Shown here: positions 9,173-18,017 of the stretch, piece by piece
How positions within the stretch are numbered: position 1 is the first letter of the stretch
How the letters are laid out: each line of letters begins with the position of its first letter
Assembly: GCA_009691855.1 (NCBI GenBank)
Contig: SIAI01000003.1
Span: 98,996-162,995 of the forward strand
Reading direction: 5' to 3'
DNA: 64,000 nt
From: Planctomycetota bacterium
GTDB lineage: Bacteria; Planctomycetota; UBA1135; GCA-002686595
Made by a program: the position numbers and the translations under genes
Notes under the pieces: model-generated
What the model was told of the DNA's origin: nothing
Databases searched by the model: none
Seen by the model: only the letters and a program-made list of their open reading frames with translations

Positions 9173-11245
9173 ATGAAGCGTTTCCTGCTCGCGTTGCTGG
9201 TGCTGTCCTCTTCCGCCTTCGCGGCCGACGAGGGCATGTGGCTGTTGAACAAGCTCCCGCACAAACTGCTGCAGGCGAAGTACGGCTTCGCCGCCAGCGA
9301 CGCGTGGGTCGAGCACGTGCAGAAGTCGGCCGTGCGCATCTCGACCGGCGGCTCGGGCTCCTTGGTCTCGGCGCGCGGGCTGGTGCTGACCAACCACCAC
9401 GTGGGCGCGGACATGCTCGAGAAGCTCTCGACCTCCGCGCACAACTACATCGAGAGCGGCTTCTTCGCGCGCCAGGCGAGCGAGGAGGTGCCCTGCCCGG
9501 ACATCGAGATGGACATCCTGTGGACGATCGAGGACGTGAGCGCGCGCGTGAACGGCGCGGCGAGCGCGGCCAAGAGCGCGGCCGAGGGCAACGACGCGCG
9601 GCGCAAGATGATCGCGACGATCCAGGACGAGGCCCACCAGAAGAGTGGCCTCAAGTGCGAGATCGTCACGCTGTACCAGGGCGGCGCCTACCACCTGTAC
9701 AGCTACCGCACCTACACCGACGTGCGCCTGGTGATGGCGCCCGAGAAGGGCATCGCCTTCTACGGCGGCGACCCGGACAACTTCGAGTACCCGCGCTACG
9801 ACCTCGACATGTGCTTCTTCCGCATCTACGAGGGCGGCAAGCCCCTCGCATCGGAGCACTACCTGAAGTGGAGCGCGAACGGCACGCAGAAGGACGAACT
9901 CGTGTTCGTCGCCGGCCATCCGGGACGCACCGAGCGCCTGTTCACCGTGGCGCACCTCGAGTTCCTGCGCGACGTCGTGTACCCGATGGCGTTGCGCAAC
10001 CTGTGGCGCCGCGAGGTCCAGCTCGCCAGCTTCTCCGGCCGCAGCGAGGAGAACCGGCGCATCGCCGAGGGCGACTTCTTCGGCGCGCAGAACAGCCGCA
10101 AGGCGCGCACCGGCATCCTCCAGGGCCTGCAGGACGGGCGCCTGATGGAGAAGAAGAAGGCCGCAGAGCAGAAGTTGCGCGCGGCCGTGGCGGCGAACCC
10201 CGAGTGGCAGAAGCAGTGGGGCGACGCCTGGGACCAGATCGCGCGCGCTGAGAACGCCTACCGCGAGTTCTACGCGCGCTACACGGCGCCCGGCGTGGGC
10301 CGCAGCGGCATGGGCGCGTTGTTCGGGAGCGGGCGCGATCTGCTGCGCCTGGCAGAGGAGAAGCCCAAGGACAGCGCCTCGCGCCTGCGCGAGTACGGCG
10401 ACTCGCGCTTGCCCTCGCTCGAGGTGCGCCTGCTCTCACCCGCGCCGGTGTACGCGCAGCTCGAGATCGACGCGCTGGCGAGCGGGCTCCAGCTTGCGGC
10501 CGAGCTGCTCGGCGGCAACGACCCGCTGGTGGTGAAGGCCCTGGGCGGGCTGTCGCCGCGCCTCTGCGCCGAGAAGGTCGTGCTGGGCTCCAAGCTCGCC
10601 GACCTGGCCGAGCGCAAGCGCCTCTACGAGGGCGGCAAGGCCGCGGTCGACGCGTGCAAGGATCCGTTGATCGAGCTCGCGCGCGTGTTCGACGCCGAGA
10701 ACCGCGTGCTGCGCAAGCGCTACGAGGATCAGGTCGAGGCCGTCGAGCGCGAGGCCTACGCCAAGATCGCCGCGGCGCAGTTCGCGGTCTTCGGCGAGGA
10801 GCTCTACCCCGACGCGACCTTCACCCTGCGCCTGGCCTTCGGCACCGTGAAGGGCTACCGCGAGAACGGCAAGGACGTCGCGCCCTACACCGACTTCAAC
10901 GGGCTGTACGCGCGCAGCGCCGAGCGCAAGAACCAGCCGCCCTTCGAGCTGCCCGAACGCTGGGTCGAGAAGAAGGCCGCGCTCGACGCGAGCACGCCCT
11001 ACGACTTCATTTCGACCTGCGACATCATCGGCGGCAACTCCGGCTCGCCGGTGATCAACAAGGCTGGCGAGGTCGTGGGCCTGATCTTCGACGGCAACAT
11101 CCAGAGCCTGGTGCTGGACGTCGCCTACGACGAGGAACAGGCGCGCGCCGTGTCGGTCGACTCGCGCGCGATCGTCGAGTCCCTGCGCAAGGTGTACGAG
11201 CTGCCCGAGCTCGCCGCCGAGCTGACCGGCAAGGTCGGTCCGTGA
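9173..11245 (+). CDS. S46 family dipeptidyl-peptidase
   Basis: A 690-residue exported serine exopeptidase that should release dipeptides from peptide N-termini in the periplasm. The ATG at 9173 gives a clean signal peptide (FLLALLVLSSSAFAA); longer in-frame starts have no family similarity. The chymotrypsin-like catalytic parts are visible: His in TNHHVG (about residue 76), Asp in the GGDPDNFEYPRYD region, and nucleophile Ser 623 in GGNSGSP. Length fits the Dpp7/Dpp11 family. At the position that sets P1 specificity in that family (nucleophile plus 25) I count Leu 648, rather than the Gly of DPP7 or the Arg of DPP11. It starts a rightward run with an S9 peptidase 32 bases downstream, which suggests joint peptide use. 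Confidence 0.92.
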   Translation: MKRFLLALLVLSSSAFAADEGMWLLNKLPHKLLQAKYGFAASDAWVEHVQKSAVRISTGGSGSLVSARGLVLTNHHVGADMLEKLSTSAHNYIESGFFARQASEEVPCPDIEMDILWTIEDVSARVNGAASAAKSAAEGNDARRKMIATIQDEAHQKSGLKCEIVTLYQGGAYHLYSYRTYTDVRLVMAPEKGIAFYGGDPDNFEYPRYDLDMCFFRIYEGGKPLASEHYLKWSANGTQKDELVFVAGHPGRTERLFTVAHLEFLRDVVYPMALRNLWRREVQLASFSGRSEENRRIAEGDFFGAQNSRKARTGILQGLQDGRLMEKKKAAEQKLRAAVAANPEWQKQWGDAWDQIARAENAYREFYARYTAPGVGRSGMGALFGSGRDLLRLAEEKPKDSASRLREYGDSRLPSLEVRLLSPAPVYAQLEIDALASGLQLAAELLGGNDPLVVKALGGLSPRLCAEKVVLGSKLADLAERKRLYEGGKAAVDACKDPLIELARVFDAENRVLRKRYEDQVEAVEREAYAKIAAAQFAVFGEELYPDATFTLRLAFGTVKGYRENGKDVAPYTDFNGLYARSAERKNQPPFELPERWVEKKAALDASTPYDFISTCDIIGGNSGSPVINKAGEVVGLIFDGNIQSLVLDVAYDEEQARAVSVDSRAIVESLRKVYELPELAAELTGKVGP

Positions 11246-11277
11246 TCCCGAGCCGCGTCGCACACCCCGCCATCCCG

Positions 11278-13404
11278 ATGAAGCACTCCATCCTCGTTCC
11301 CGCTGCTCTGCTGTTCCTCGCCGCCTGCACGGCTCCGCCGAGCTCTGGCTCCGCCACGGCCTCGAAGCCCGAACGCGCCCAGGCCCGCGAGGCCGTGGCC
11401 AGCGGCAAGAGCCACGCCTTCGGCATCGACGACATGCTGGCCATGGACCGGCTGAGCGACCCGCAGCTCTCGCCCGACGGCCAATGGATCCTGTTCAACG
11501 TGCGCGTCACCGACCTGGCCGCGAACAAGGGGCGCACGGATCTGTGGAAGATCGCCGTCGGGGGCGGCGAACCGCAGCGCCTGACCGAGCACGAGGCCAC
11601 CGACACGAACGGCCGCTGGCTGGCGGACGGCTCGATCGTGTTCCTCTCCAGCCGCTCGGGCTCGATGCAGGTGTGGGGCATGGACGCCTCCGGGGAGAAC
11701 GAGCGCCAGCTCAGCACGCTGCCGCTCGACGTCGGCAACCTGGCGGTGTTCCCGGACGGCAAGCGTCTGCTGCTGAGCTTCGATGTCTTCGTCGACGCTC
11801 CGGACCTCGCCACCACGGCGAAGCGCGACGCGGAGCGCGAGGCCAGCCCGGTCAAGGCGCGCGTTTACGACTCGCTGCTCTTCCGCCACTGGGATTCGTG
11901 GGAGGACGGCAAGCGCAGCCACGTGTTCGCCTGGACGCTCGGCGGCGGCGAGCCGCGCGACCTCATGCGCGGCATGGACGCCGACGCGCCCACGCATCCC
12001 TTCGGCGGCACGGAAGAGCTCGCCATCTCGCCCGACGGCAAGGAAGTGCTGTTCGCGGCCAAGGACGACGGCGCGGCGAACGCCTGGACGACCAACATCG
12101 ACGTGTGGCGCGTGCCGGCCGACGGTTCGGCTCAGCCCACGCGCGTCTCGACCGGCACGGGCATGGACAACGTGCCCAGCTACTCGCCCGACGGTTCATC
12201 GATCGCCTGGTTGTCGATGGAGCGCGGCGGCTACGAGGCCGATCGCCAGCGCATCGTGCTGCTGGAGCGCGCCAGCGGGAAGCAGCGCGTGCTGACGCAG
12301 GACTGGGATCGCTCGGCGGCCGAGTACTGCTGGTCGGACGACGGCAAGACGCTGTTCGCCGCGGCGGACAACGTCGGCAACCACTCGCTGTTCGCGGTCG
12401 ACGTGGCCAGCGGGCGCGTGACCACGCTCGTCGAGAAGGGCACGGTCGCCTCGCCGCTGCAGGCGGCAGGAGGCCTCGTCTACTCGCTCGACACGCTACG
12501 CGCGCCGGCCGAGCTGTGGAGCGCGTCGCTGACCGGCGCGGGCGCCAAGGCGCTCACGCACTTCAACGACGAGAGGGTGGCCGCCGCGCGCATGGGCGAG
12601 TACGAGCAGTTCTCGTTCCCCGGCGCCCACGGCGACACGGTGCACGGCTACCTGGTGAAGCCCGCCGACTTCGACCCGGCCAAGAAGTACCCGCTCGCGT
12701 TCCTGATCCACGGCGGCCCGCAGGGTTCCTTCGGCGACCACTTCCACTACCGCTGGAACCCGCAGGCGTACGCCGGCGCGGGCTACGCCGCGCTCATGGT
12801 CGACTTCCACGGCTCGACCGGCTACGGCCAGGCCTTCTGCGACGCGATCCGCGAGGACTGGGGCGGCGCGCCCTACGAGGACCTGATGAAGGGCCTCGAT
12901 TTCGCTCTGCTGCAGTACGCCTTCCTCGACGGCAACAAGGTCGGGGCGCTGGGCGCCTCCTACGGCGGCTACATGATCAACTGGATCGCGGGTCAGACCG
13001 ACCGCTTCGAGTGCCTGGTCAACCACGACGGCAACCTCGACGAGCGCATGGCCTACTTCGACACCGAGGAACTGTGGTTCCCCGAGTGGGACCACGGCGG
13101 CCTGCCCTGGGAGAACCCGGAGAACTACGCCAAGCACAACCCGATCGAGTTCGTGAAGCACTGGCAGACGCCGATGCTCGTGATCCACGGCGGACAGGAC
13201 TTCCGCGTGGTCGAGACGCAGGGCATGTCGACCTTCACCGCGCTGCAGCGCCTGGGCATCCCCTCGAAGTTCCTGTACTTCCCCGACGAGAACCACTGGG
13301 TGCTCAAGCCGCAGAACAGCCGCTTTTGGCACCAGAACGTGATTGGGTGGCTGGACCAGTGGCTCAAGGGCGCGCAGCCGGTGCCGGCCGCGGCCGCGCG
13401 CTGA
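11278..13404 (+). CDS. S9 family prolyl oligopeptidase-like peptidase, lipoprotein
   Basis: A 708-residue acyl-aminoacyl/prolyl-oligopeptidase-type serine peptidase, anchored as a lipoprotein (FLAAC in residues 1-16). The N-terminal half is a WD40-like propeller with repeated SPDG motifs (LSPDGQWILF, SPDGKEVLF, YSPDGSSIAW). The C-terminal alpha/beta-hydrolase domain carries the triad: Ser 561 in GASYGGYM, Asp 641 in HGGQDFRV and His 673 in DENHWV. The ATG at 11278 is chosen because it begins the signal peptide. It lies 32 bases after the S46 peptidase and 10 before the RidA-like gene, so co-transcription is likely. It should cleave short peptides in the envelope. Confidence 0.92.
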   Translation: MKHSILVPAALLFLAACTAPPSSGSATASKPERAQAREAVASGKSHAFGIDDMLAMDRLSDPQLSPDGQWILFNVRVTDLAANKGRTDLWKIAVGGGEPQRLTEHEATDTNGRWLADGSIVFLSSRSGSMQVWGMDASGENERQLSTLPLDVGNLAVFPDGKRLLLSFDVFVDAPDLATTAKRDAEREASPVKARVYDSLLFRHWDSWEDGKRSHVFAWTLGGGEPRDLMRGMDADAPTHPFGGTEELAISPDGKEVLFAAKDDGAANAWTTNIDVWRVPADGSAQPTRVSTGTGMDNVPSYSPDGSSIAWLSMERGGYEADRQRIVLLERASGKQRVLTQDWDRSAAEYCWSDDGKTLFAAADNVGNHSLFAVDVASGRVTTLVEKGTVASPLQAAGGLVYSLDTLRAPAELWSASLTGAGAKALTHFNDERVAAARMGEYEQFSFPGAHGDTVHGYLVKPADFDPAKKYPLAFLIHGGPQGSFGDHFHYRWNPQAYAGAGYAALMVDFHGSTGYGQAFCDAIREDWGGAPYEDLMKGLDFALLQYAFLDGNKVGALGASYGGYMINWIAGQTDRFECLVNHDGNLDERMAYFDTEELWFPEWDHGGLPWENPENYAKHNPIEFVKHWQTPMLVIHGGQDFRVVETQGMSTFTALQRLGIPSKFLYFPDENHWVLKPQNSRFWHQNVIGWLDQWLKGAQPVPAAAAR

Positions 13405-13414
13405 GGGCGCGAAC

Positions 13415-13843
13415 ATGCGACGCTCCACGCTGCTCTGCGCACTGCTCCTGCTCGCCAGCTGCCACACGACGCGCGAGCGTCTGCGCAGCCCGAACCGCAC
13501 CGACGCGCTGCCCTTCAGCAACGCGGTCACGGCCGACGGGCTGTGCTTCCTGGCCGGCACGCTGGGCGTGGACCCGGCGACCGGCAAGCCGCCCGCGGAT
13601 CCCGAGCAGGAGGTGCAGCTCATGCTCGACAACTTCGCGGCCGCGCTGGCGCTCGACGGCCTGACGGCGGACGACCTCGTCTCGGTGACGGTCTTCTGTC
13701 CCGACCTCACGCTCTACGAGACCTTCAACAAGGTCTACGCCAGCGCCTTCACGCAGGGCTTCCCCGCGCGCGCCTTCATCGGCTCGGGCCCGCTCCTGCG
13801 CGGCTGCCGCTTCGAGATCCAGGGCATCGCGGCGCGCAGATGA
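13415..13843 (+). CDS. RidA (YjgF/YER057c) family lipoprotein
   Basis: A 142-residue protein. After a lipoprotein signal peptide (LLLLASC, Cys 16) it is a complete RidA domain: LPFSNAV near the start, FLAGTLGVDP, and PARAF with the conserved arginine that binds the imine/carboxylate in active RidA proteins. Cytoplasmic RidA deaminates reactive enamine/imine intermediates from PLP enzymes. Export of this fold is unusual and its substrate here is unknown. It starts 10 bases after the S9 peptidase stop and is almost certainly in the same transcript. Confidence 0.85.
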   Translation: MRRSTLLCALLLLASCHTTRERLRSPNRTDALPFSNAVTADGLCFLAGTLGVDPATGKPPADPEQEVQLMLDNFAAALALDGLTADDLVSVTVFCPDLTLYETFNKVYASAFTQGFPARAFIGSGPLLRGCRFEIQGIAARR

Positions 13844-13934
13844 CTCGGCCACGCGCGCGTGGGCGGAGCGCGCGGCGCTCGCACCCCCCGCTGCACGAAG
13901 GCCAAAAATTCGAATCCTCCTCGCCGCGCATGGC

Positions 13935-15413
13935 ATGTCCTTCTGCGCCATGCTCTCCCTCCTGCTGCTCTGCGCCGCTCCGTCCCTGCAGTCCACGGAT
14001 CCGGTCCATCCCGACCTCGTCGACTTCACGCCGCGCTGGCGCCAGGCGATGGGGGAGTGCGGCGTCGCCGCGCTGGCCATGGCGCTGGTCGAGGGCGACG
14101 AGGTCGTGCACCGCGTGACGTTGGGGCGGCGCGATCCCGAGCGCGAGCTGCCGGTCACGAAGGACACCCTCTTCTACATCGCCTCGGCCACCAAGCCCTA
14201 CGTGGCCTTCGCGCTCGCGCAGCTCGCCGAGCAGGGCAAGGTCGACCTCGACGCGCCGGTGAAGAAGTACCTGCCGCGCTTCCAGCTGGCCGACGCCGCG
14301 CTCAGCGCGTCGATCACCGTGCGCGACCTGCTGTGCCACCGCCATGGCCTGAGCCGCGGCCCGATCGTGCTGCTCGACGCCTACACGGGGGAGATCACCG
14401 AGGACCGTTACTACCACTTCCTGGCCACGCTGCAGCCTGCGCGGCGCGTCGTGTACTCCAACCTGCACTTCACCCTGGCCGGGCGCGTGATCGAGGCCGT
14501 CAGCGGCCAGCCGTGGCGCGAGTACTTGAAAGAGCACGTCTTCGCGCCGGCCGGCATGACGCGTACCAGCGGCTACGCCGACTGGATGTACGCGCAGGAG
14601 GATGTCGCCTTCCCGGCGGTGTTCGCGGGCGACCAGGCCGTGCGCGCGCCGCACAAGAGCGATCACACGATGCACGCCGCAGGCGGCCTGGGCACGAGCA
14701 TCGACGACTTCACGCGCTGGATCCGCCTGCAGCTCGGGCGCGGGGAGATCGACGGCGTGCGCGTGCTCGGTCCCGAGGCCACGGAGAAGAGCTGGGAGCT
14801 CCTGTCTACGTCGCGCGACGACGCCGACTTCGGGCCGACCGAGGGCTTCGCGCTCGGCTGGCAGCGCGGCAGCTACCGCGGGCACCTCGAGCTGCGTCAC
14901 GGCGGCGGCTACACCGGCTCGGCCTCGTACGTGTGCTTCCTGCCCGAGCTCGGTCTGGGGCTCGCGGTGCTGGCGACCGGCGGCCAGGGTGCGGGCGGAT
15001 TGTGTCAGCTCGTCTCGCGTGACGTACACGAGCGGCTGCTGGCCGACGACCAGGTGGTGGACGAGCTGCCGGCGCTGCTGGAGCGCGCGCGCGCCGCGCG
15101 CAAGGCCGACGACAAGCGCAGGGCGGCCGAGGCCGCGGCGCCGGCCGCGGTGCTGCAGCTCTCGTTGCCGCTCGCGAGCTACGCGGGCACGTACCGCAAC
15201 GAGTGGTTCGGCACGCTGACGATCGCGGCGCGCGGCGCAGGACTCGTGGGACATCTCGGCGAGCTCGCGCTCGAGCTGCGCACGCCGATGACGGACGGCC
15301 TGCGCCTCGGCGGACAGGGCGCGCCCGACAGCGAGGGGCACTTCGTGCTCGCAGACGGCAAGGTGCTCGCGGTCGAGCTCGACCTCGACGGGCCCGTGCG
15401 CTTCACGCGCTGA
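13935..15413 (+). CDS. Serine hydrolase, beta-lactamase class C / penicillin-binding family, exported
   Basis: A 492-residue exported serine hydrolase. The signal peptide is MLSLLLLCAAPSL; the first ATG is 13935, and an in-frame ATG at 13950 is an equally good start. The catalytic S-x-x-K is SATK (Ser 84, Lys 87), the Y-x-N motif is YSN (174-176), and RHGGGYTG fits the third (K/H-x-G) motif. A C-terminal region of about 120 residues after the hydrolase domain resembles the lipocalin-like tail of esterase-type members. Candidates are D-aminopeptidase, esterase or beta-lactamase-like activities; the sequence does not decide. It lies 91 bases after the RidA-like gene and probably belongs to the same peptide-degrading set. 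Confidence 0.88.
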   Translation: MSFCAMLSLLLLCAAPSLQSTDPVHPDLVDFTPRWRQAMGECGVAALAMALVEGDEVVHRVTLGRRDPERELPVTKDTLFYIASATKPYVAFALAQLAEQGKVDLDAPVKKYLPRFQLADAALSASITVRDLLCHRHGLSRGPIVLLDAYTGEITEDRYYHFLATLQPARRVVYSNLHFTLAGRVIEAVSGQPWREYLKEHVFAPAGMTRTSGYADWMYAQEDVAFPAVFAGDQAVRAPHKSDHTMHAAGGLGTSIDDFTRWIRLQLGRGEIDGVRVLGPEATEKSWELLSTSRDDADFGPTEGFALGWQRGSYRGHLELRHGGGYTGSASYVCFLPELGLGLAVLATGGQGAGGLCQLVSRDVHERLLADDQVVDELPALLERARAARKADDKRRAAEAAAPAAVLQLSLPLASYAGTYRNEWFGTLTIAARGAGLVGHLGELALELRTPMTDGLRLGGQGAPDSEGHFVLADGKVLAVELDLDGPVRFTR

Positions 15414-15425
15414 ACGCGGCGCGGA

Positions 15426-17822
15426 TCACTTCTTGCCGCCATAGCCCATGTCATCGAGCTGCTGGCGCAGCTCCTCTGGCACGCCGGCCTTCTCGGCTGC
15501 GACGCGCGCCGCGAGCTGACCTAGCACGGCCGGCGCCAGGCGCCGCGCGAGTTCCGCGGGCCAGTCCGTCTCCTGGGCGAGATCGTGCTCCTCCAGTGGA
15601 TCGAGCGTGAGGTCGTAGGCCGTGTCGAACGCGCCGCTCGCCAGGCGTGCCGGCTCCTGCTTCGTCAGGAGCTTGTGGCCGCCCTCGAGCAGCGCCACCT
15701 GGCGGCCCTTGGCCTTGAGCTGGTAGGCGAAGGCCGGACGCTCGCTCGCCAGAGACAGGAGCGACGTGCCGCTCCAGTCCGGATCGGGCTTCACCGCGGC
15801 GAGCGCGGCGAGCGTGGGCGCGACGTCGAGCAGCGTGGCCGTGAACGGCAGCACGCGCGCCGTGAGTCCGGGCGCGCGCACGAGCAGCGGCACGCGCAGC
15901 TTCACCTCCCAAAGGTCGCCGCTGTGGAAGAACTCGTGGTTCTCGCCCAGCGCCTCGCCGTGATCGCTGGTGAAGACGAGCGCGCCGTGCTCGAAGTAGC
16001 GCCGCTCCTCCAGCCACGTCGCGAACGCCCCGAAGCCCGCGTCCAGGTGACGCACGCCGGCCTGGTAGAGCGCGCGCAACTCGTCCTGGTAATGCGCCAG
16101 GGTCTTCACGCCCTGCGTCGGGTTGGGCGAGCTCGTGCCCGCGTCCACGCGCGCCCTGGCCATCAGTGCGTCGTAGTCGGCGCGATCCTCTTCCGCTCCC
16201 GTGCGGTAGGGCTGGTGCGTGCGGTAGGTGTGCACCACCAGGAACACGGGCCGGCCGTCGTCGGCCTCCAGGAACGCGCGCGCCTCGGCCAGGGTGCGCT
16301 CGAGGTCCCACCCGTCGGGATCGTGCTGTGCGAACCATTCGAAACCCTGGTCGAGGCCGAAGATCGGCGCGAAGAAGCTGCCGTCGGTGATCGCGCCGGT
16401 GCGGTAGCCGGCGGCGTTCAGGCGTTCGGCCAGCGTGGTGAGCGGTGCGGGCAGGCTCGTGTCCTCGTCGGTGGCGGCGTGCTGGCCCGGATAGAGTCCG
16501 CTGACGAGCGAGCCGATCGAGGGCAGGGTCCAGTTGGCGTTCGAGCGCGCCTGGGCGCAGGCCAGGGACTGCTGCGCGAAGCGGTTCAGCTGCGGCGCGA
16601 GCGCGGCGTCGCCGCCGTACAGGGCGAGGTTGTCGGCGCGGAAGGTGTCGGCCAGGAACAGCACCACATCGGGCGGCGCCGGCCAAGGTCGCGCGTTGCT
16701 CGTGCCGCGCTCGCGCGGGCCGAGCACGGGCGCGAAGAACGCGCCCAGACCCGGCGGGCCGTCGATTTCGAAGGCGAAGCGCGCGCTCTTCCGCGCGCTC
16801 GCGGGCAGGTCGCAGGCGACGCTCACCGAAGCGCGCGCCTCGCCGGCCGTGAGCGTGCGCTCGCTGAGCGGCTCGCCGTCGAGGCGCACGCGAAAGGTCA
16901 CCGGCGCGTCGCTCCAGCTCTGGAAGGCGAAGTGGAACGAGAGCCGGCTCTCTGCCGGCACGTCGCGCACGAGCTCCTCGCGCGCGCCGCTCCACACCGG
17001 CAGGCCGTCGCCGCAGAAGCGCCCGAGGCGCAGCTGCCAGTTGCCGTTCACCGCGCGCCCGGGCTCGAGCCGCAGCGCGAGCTTGGCTTCGCCTGGCGCC
17101 TCGCCCGGCAAGCGCAGCAGCAGACGCTCGCCCTCGAAGCGGTACTCGAACGGCTCGAGCGCGCGCGCGAGGTCCACGCGCACGGGCTCGGTCAGGAGCC
17201 GCGGCGCGTTCTCGCCCTCCAGCACGGCCTTCGCCGGCAGCTCGATCCAATACGTGCCCATCGAGTCGCCGGTCTTCCACTGCGCGGGCAGCAGCGCCAC
17301 CTCGACCGGCGCGGGCTTGTCGTTGAACTGCACGCGCAAGAGCGTCGGCGGCGGTTCACGCGTGGCCGCCGCGAGGCGCAGCACGAGCCGTCGGCCCTCG
17401 ACGCGGCACTCGTCGAGCGCGAGCCCTTGTCCCGCCACGCCGCGCGCGTATTCGGCGCCGTGGGCGATGAGCTTCGGCCGCAGGCCGGAGGCGCGGAAGG
17501 CGCCGCCCGGCAGGGCCAGGGAGTAGAGGCCGGCCTCCTCACGCCGCCAGTCGCCGGCCGCGAGCGCGTGCGTCAGGCCGTGGCCCAGCGGTTCGGGCGC
17601 GCTGCTGTTGCCGGTCGTCGCGCCGGCCGCGCGCTCCCACTCGGCCACCTGGGCCTCGATCGGCCGCGGCTGGAAGCCGCGCGCCAGCGGCAGCCAGCGC
17701 GGGCCCTCCGGCTCGGCGCCGCAGGCCACCACGAAAAGCGCCAGGGCTACCAGGGCTACCAGGGCTACCAGGGCGAGCGCGGGCCGGGGCGAGCGGGCGC
17801 TGGGGGAGGGAAAGGCGAGCAT
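15426..17822 (-). CDS. Sulfatase-fold lipoprotein, Thr at the formylglycine position (paralogue 1)
   Basis: A 798-residue lipoprotein (VVAC at about residue 34). The signal peptide contains (ALV)n encoded by a 9-base tandem repeat. Residues 45-370 are a beta-rich region of unknown fold that begins with a GPRWLPLARGF motif shared with the paralogue at 20695-22845. From about residue 385 is an alkaline-phosphatase/sulfatase domain: ADTFRADN (metal Asp 392), NWTLPS, FTSDHGEALGE and HSGDLWE. The usual C/S-x-P-x-R formylglycine site is replaced by T-L-P-S (Thr 432). The enzyme therefore cannot use the Cys-derived formylglycine and is more like Thr-nucleophile phosphotransferases or hydrolases of this superfamily. 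Substrate unknown. Confidence 0.88.
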   Translation of the reverse strand: MLAFPSPSARSPRPALALVALVALVALALFVVACGAEPEGPRWLPLARGFQPRPIEAQVAEWERAAGATTGNSSAPEPLGHGLTHALAAGDWRREEAGLYSLALPGGAFRASGLRPKLIAHGAEYARGVAGQGLALDECRVEGRRLVLRLAAATREPPPTLLRVQFNDKPAPVEVALLPAQWKTGDSMGTYWIELPAKAVLEGENAPRLLTEPVRVDLARALEPFEYRFEGERLLLRLPGEAPGEAKLALRLEPGRAVNGNWQLRLGRFCGDGLPVWSGAREELVRDVPAESRLSFHFAFQSWSDAPVTFRVRLDGEPLSERTLTAGEARASVSVACDLPASARKSARFAFEIDGPPGLGAFFAPVLGPRERGTSNARPWPAPPDVVLFLADTFRADNLALYGGDAALAPQLNRFAQQSLACAQARSNANWTLPSIGSLVSGLYPGQHAATDEDTSLPAPLTTLAERLNAAGYRTGAITDGSFFAPIFGLDQGFEWFAQHDPDGWDLERTLAEARAFLEADDGRPVFLVVHTYRTHQPYRTGAEEDRADYDALMARARVDAGTSSPNPTQGVKTLAHYQDELRALYQAGVRHLDAGFGAFATWLEERRYFEHGALVFTSDHGEALGENHEFFHSGDLWEVKLRVPLLVRAPGLTARVLPFTATLLDVAPTLAALAAVKPDPDWSGTSLLSLASERPAFAYQLKAKGRQVALLEGGHKLLTKQEPARLASGAFDTAYDLTLDPLEEHDLAQETDWPAELARRLAPAVLGQLAARVAAEKAGVPEELRQQLDDMGYGGKK
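17741..17774 (-). repeat. 9-bp tandem repeat inside a signal peptide
   Basis: Three complete and one partial copies of ccagggcta run head to tail. On the coding (minus) strand they encode the repeated Ala-Leu-Val of the sulfatase signal peptide. Because the unit is a multiple of three, copy-number change would alter the hydrophobic core length without shifting the frame. Confidence 0.9.
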
Positions 17823-18017
17823 GGGAGCGGAGAGGCCCCGGCGCGTCTTTCGATCGGCCAGGGCCTCGTCCGCGATCCTATCCAGCCGGAACGCCGCGCG
17901 TCAGGCGCCCGTAGGCCGCTGCAAGCCCGCGCGCCCGTCTCCCAATCCTGCTGCAGCCCTTCCCGGATGCCCCTCTTCCCCGCTACCGTCGCAGCGCGCA
18001 TATGCGCGCCCAAGACC

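Noticed and set aside
15585..18017. Long N-terminal extension of the redoxin/cytochrome frame (1401 codons in total)
   Set aside because: The first 811 codons are antisense to the sulfatase-fold gene; the signal peptide begins at 18018.
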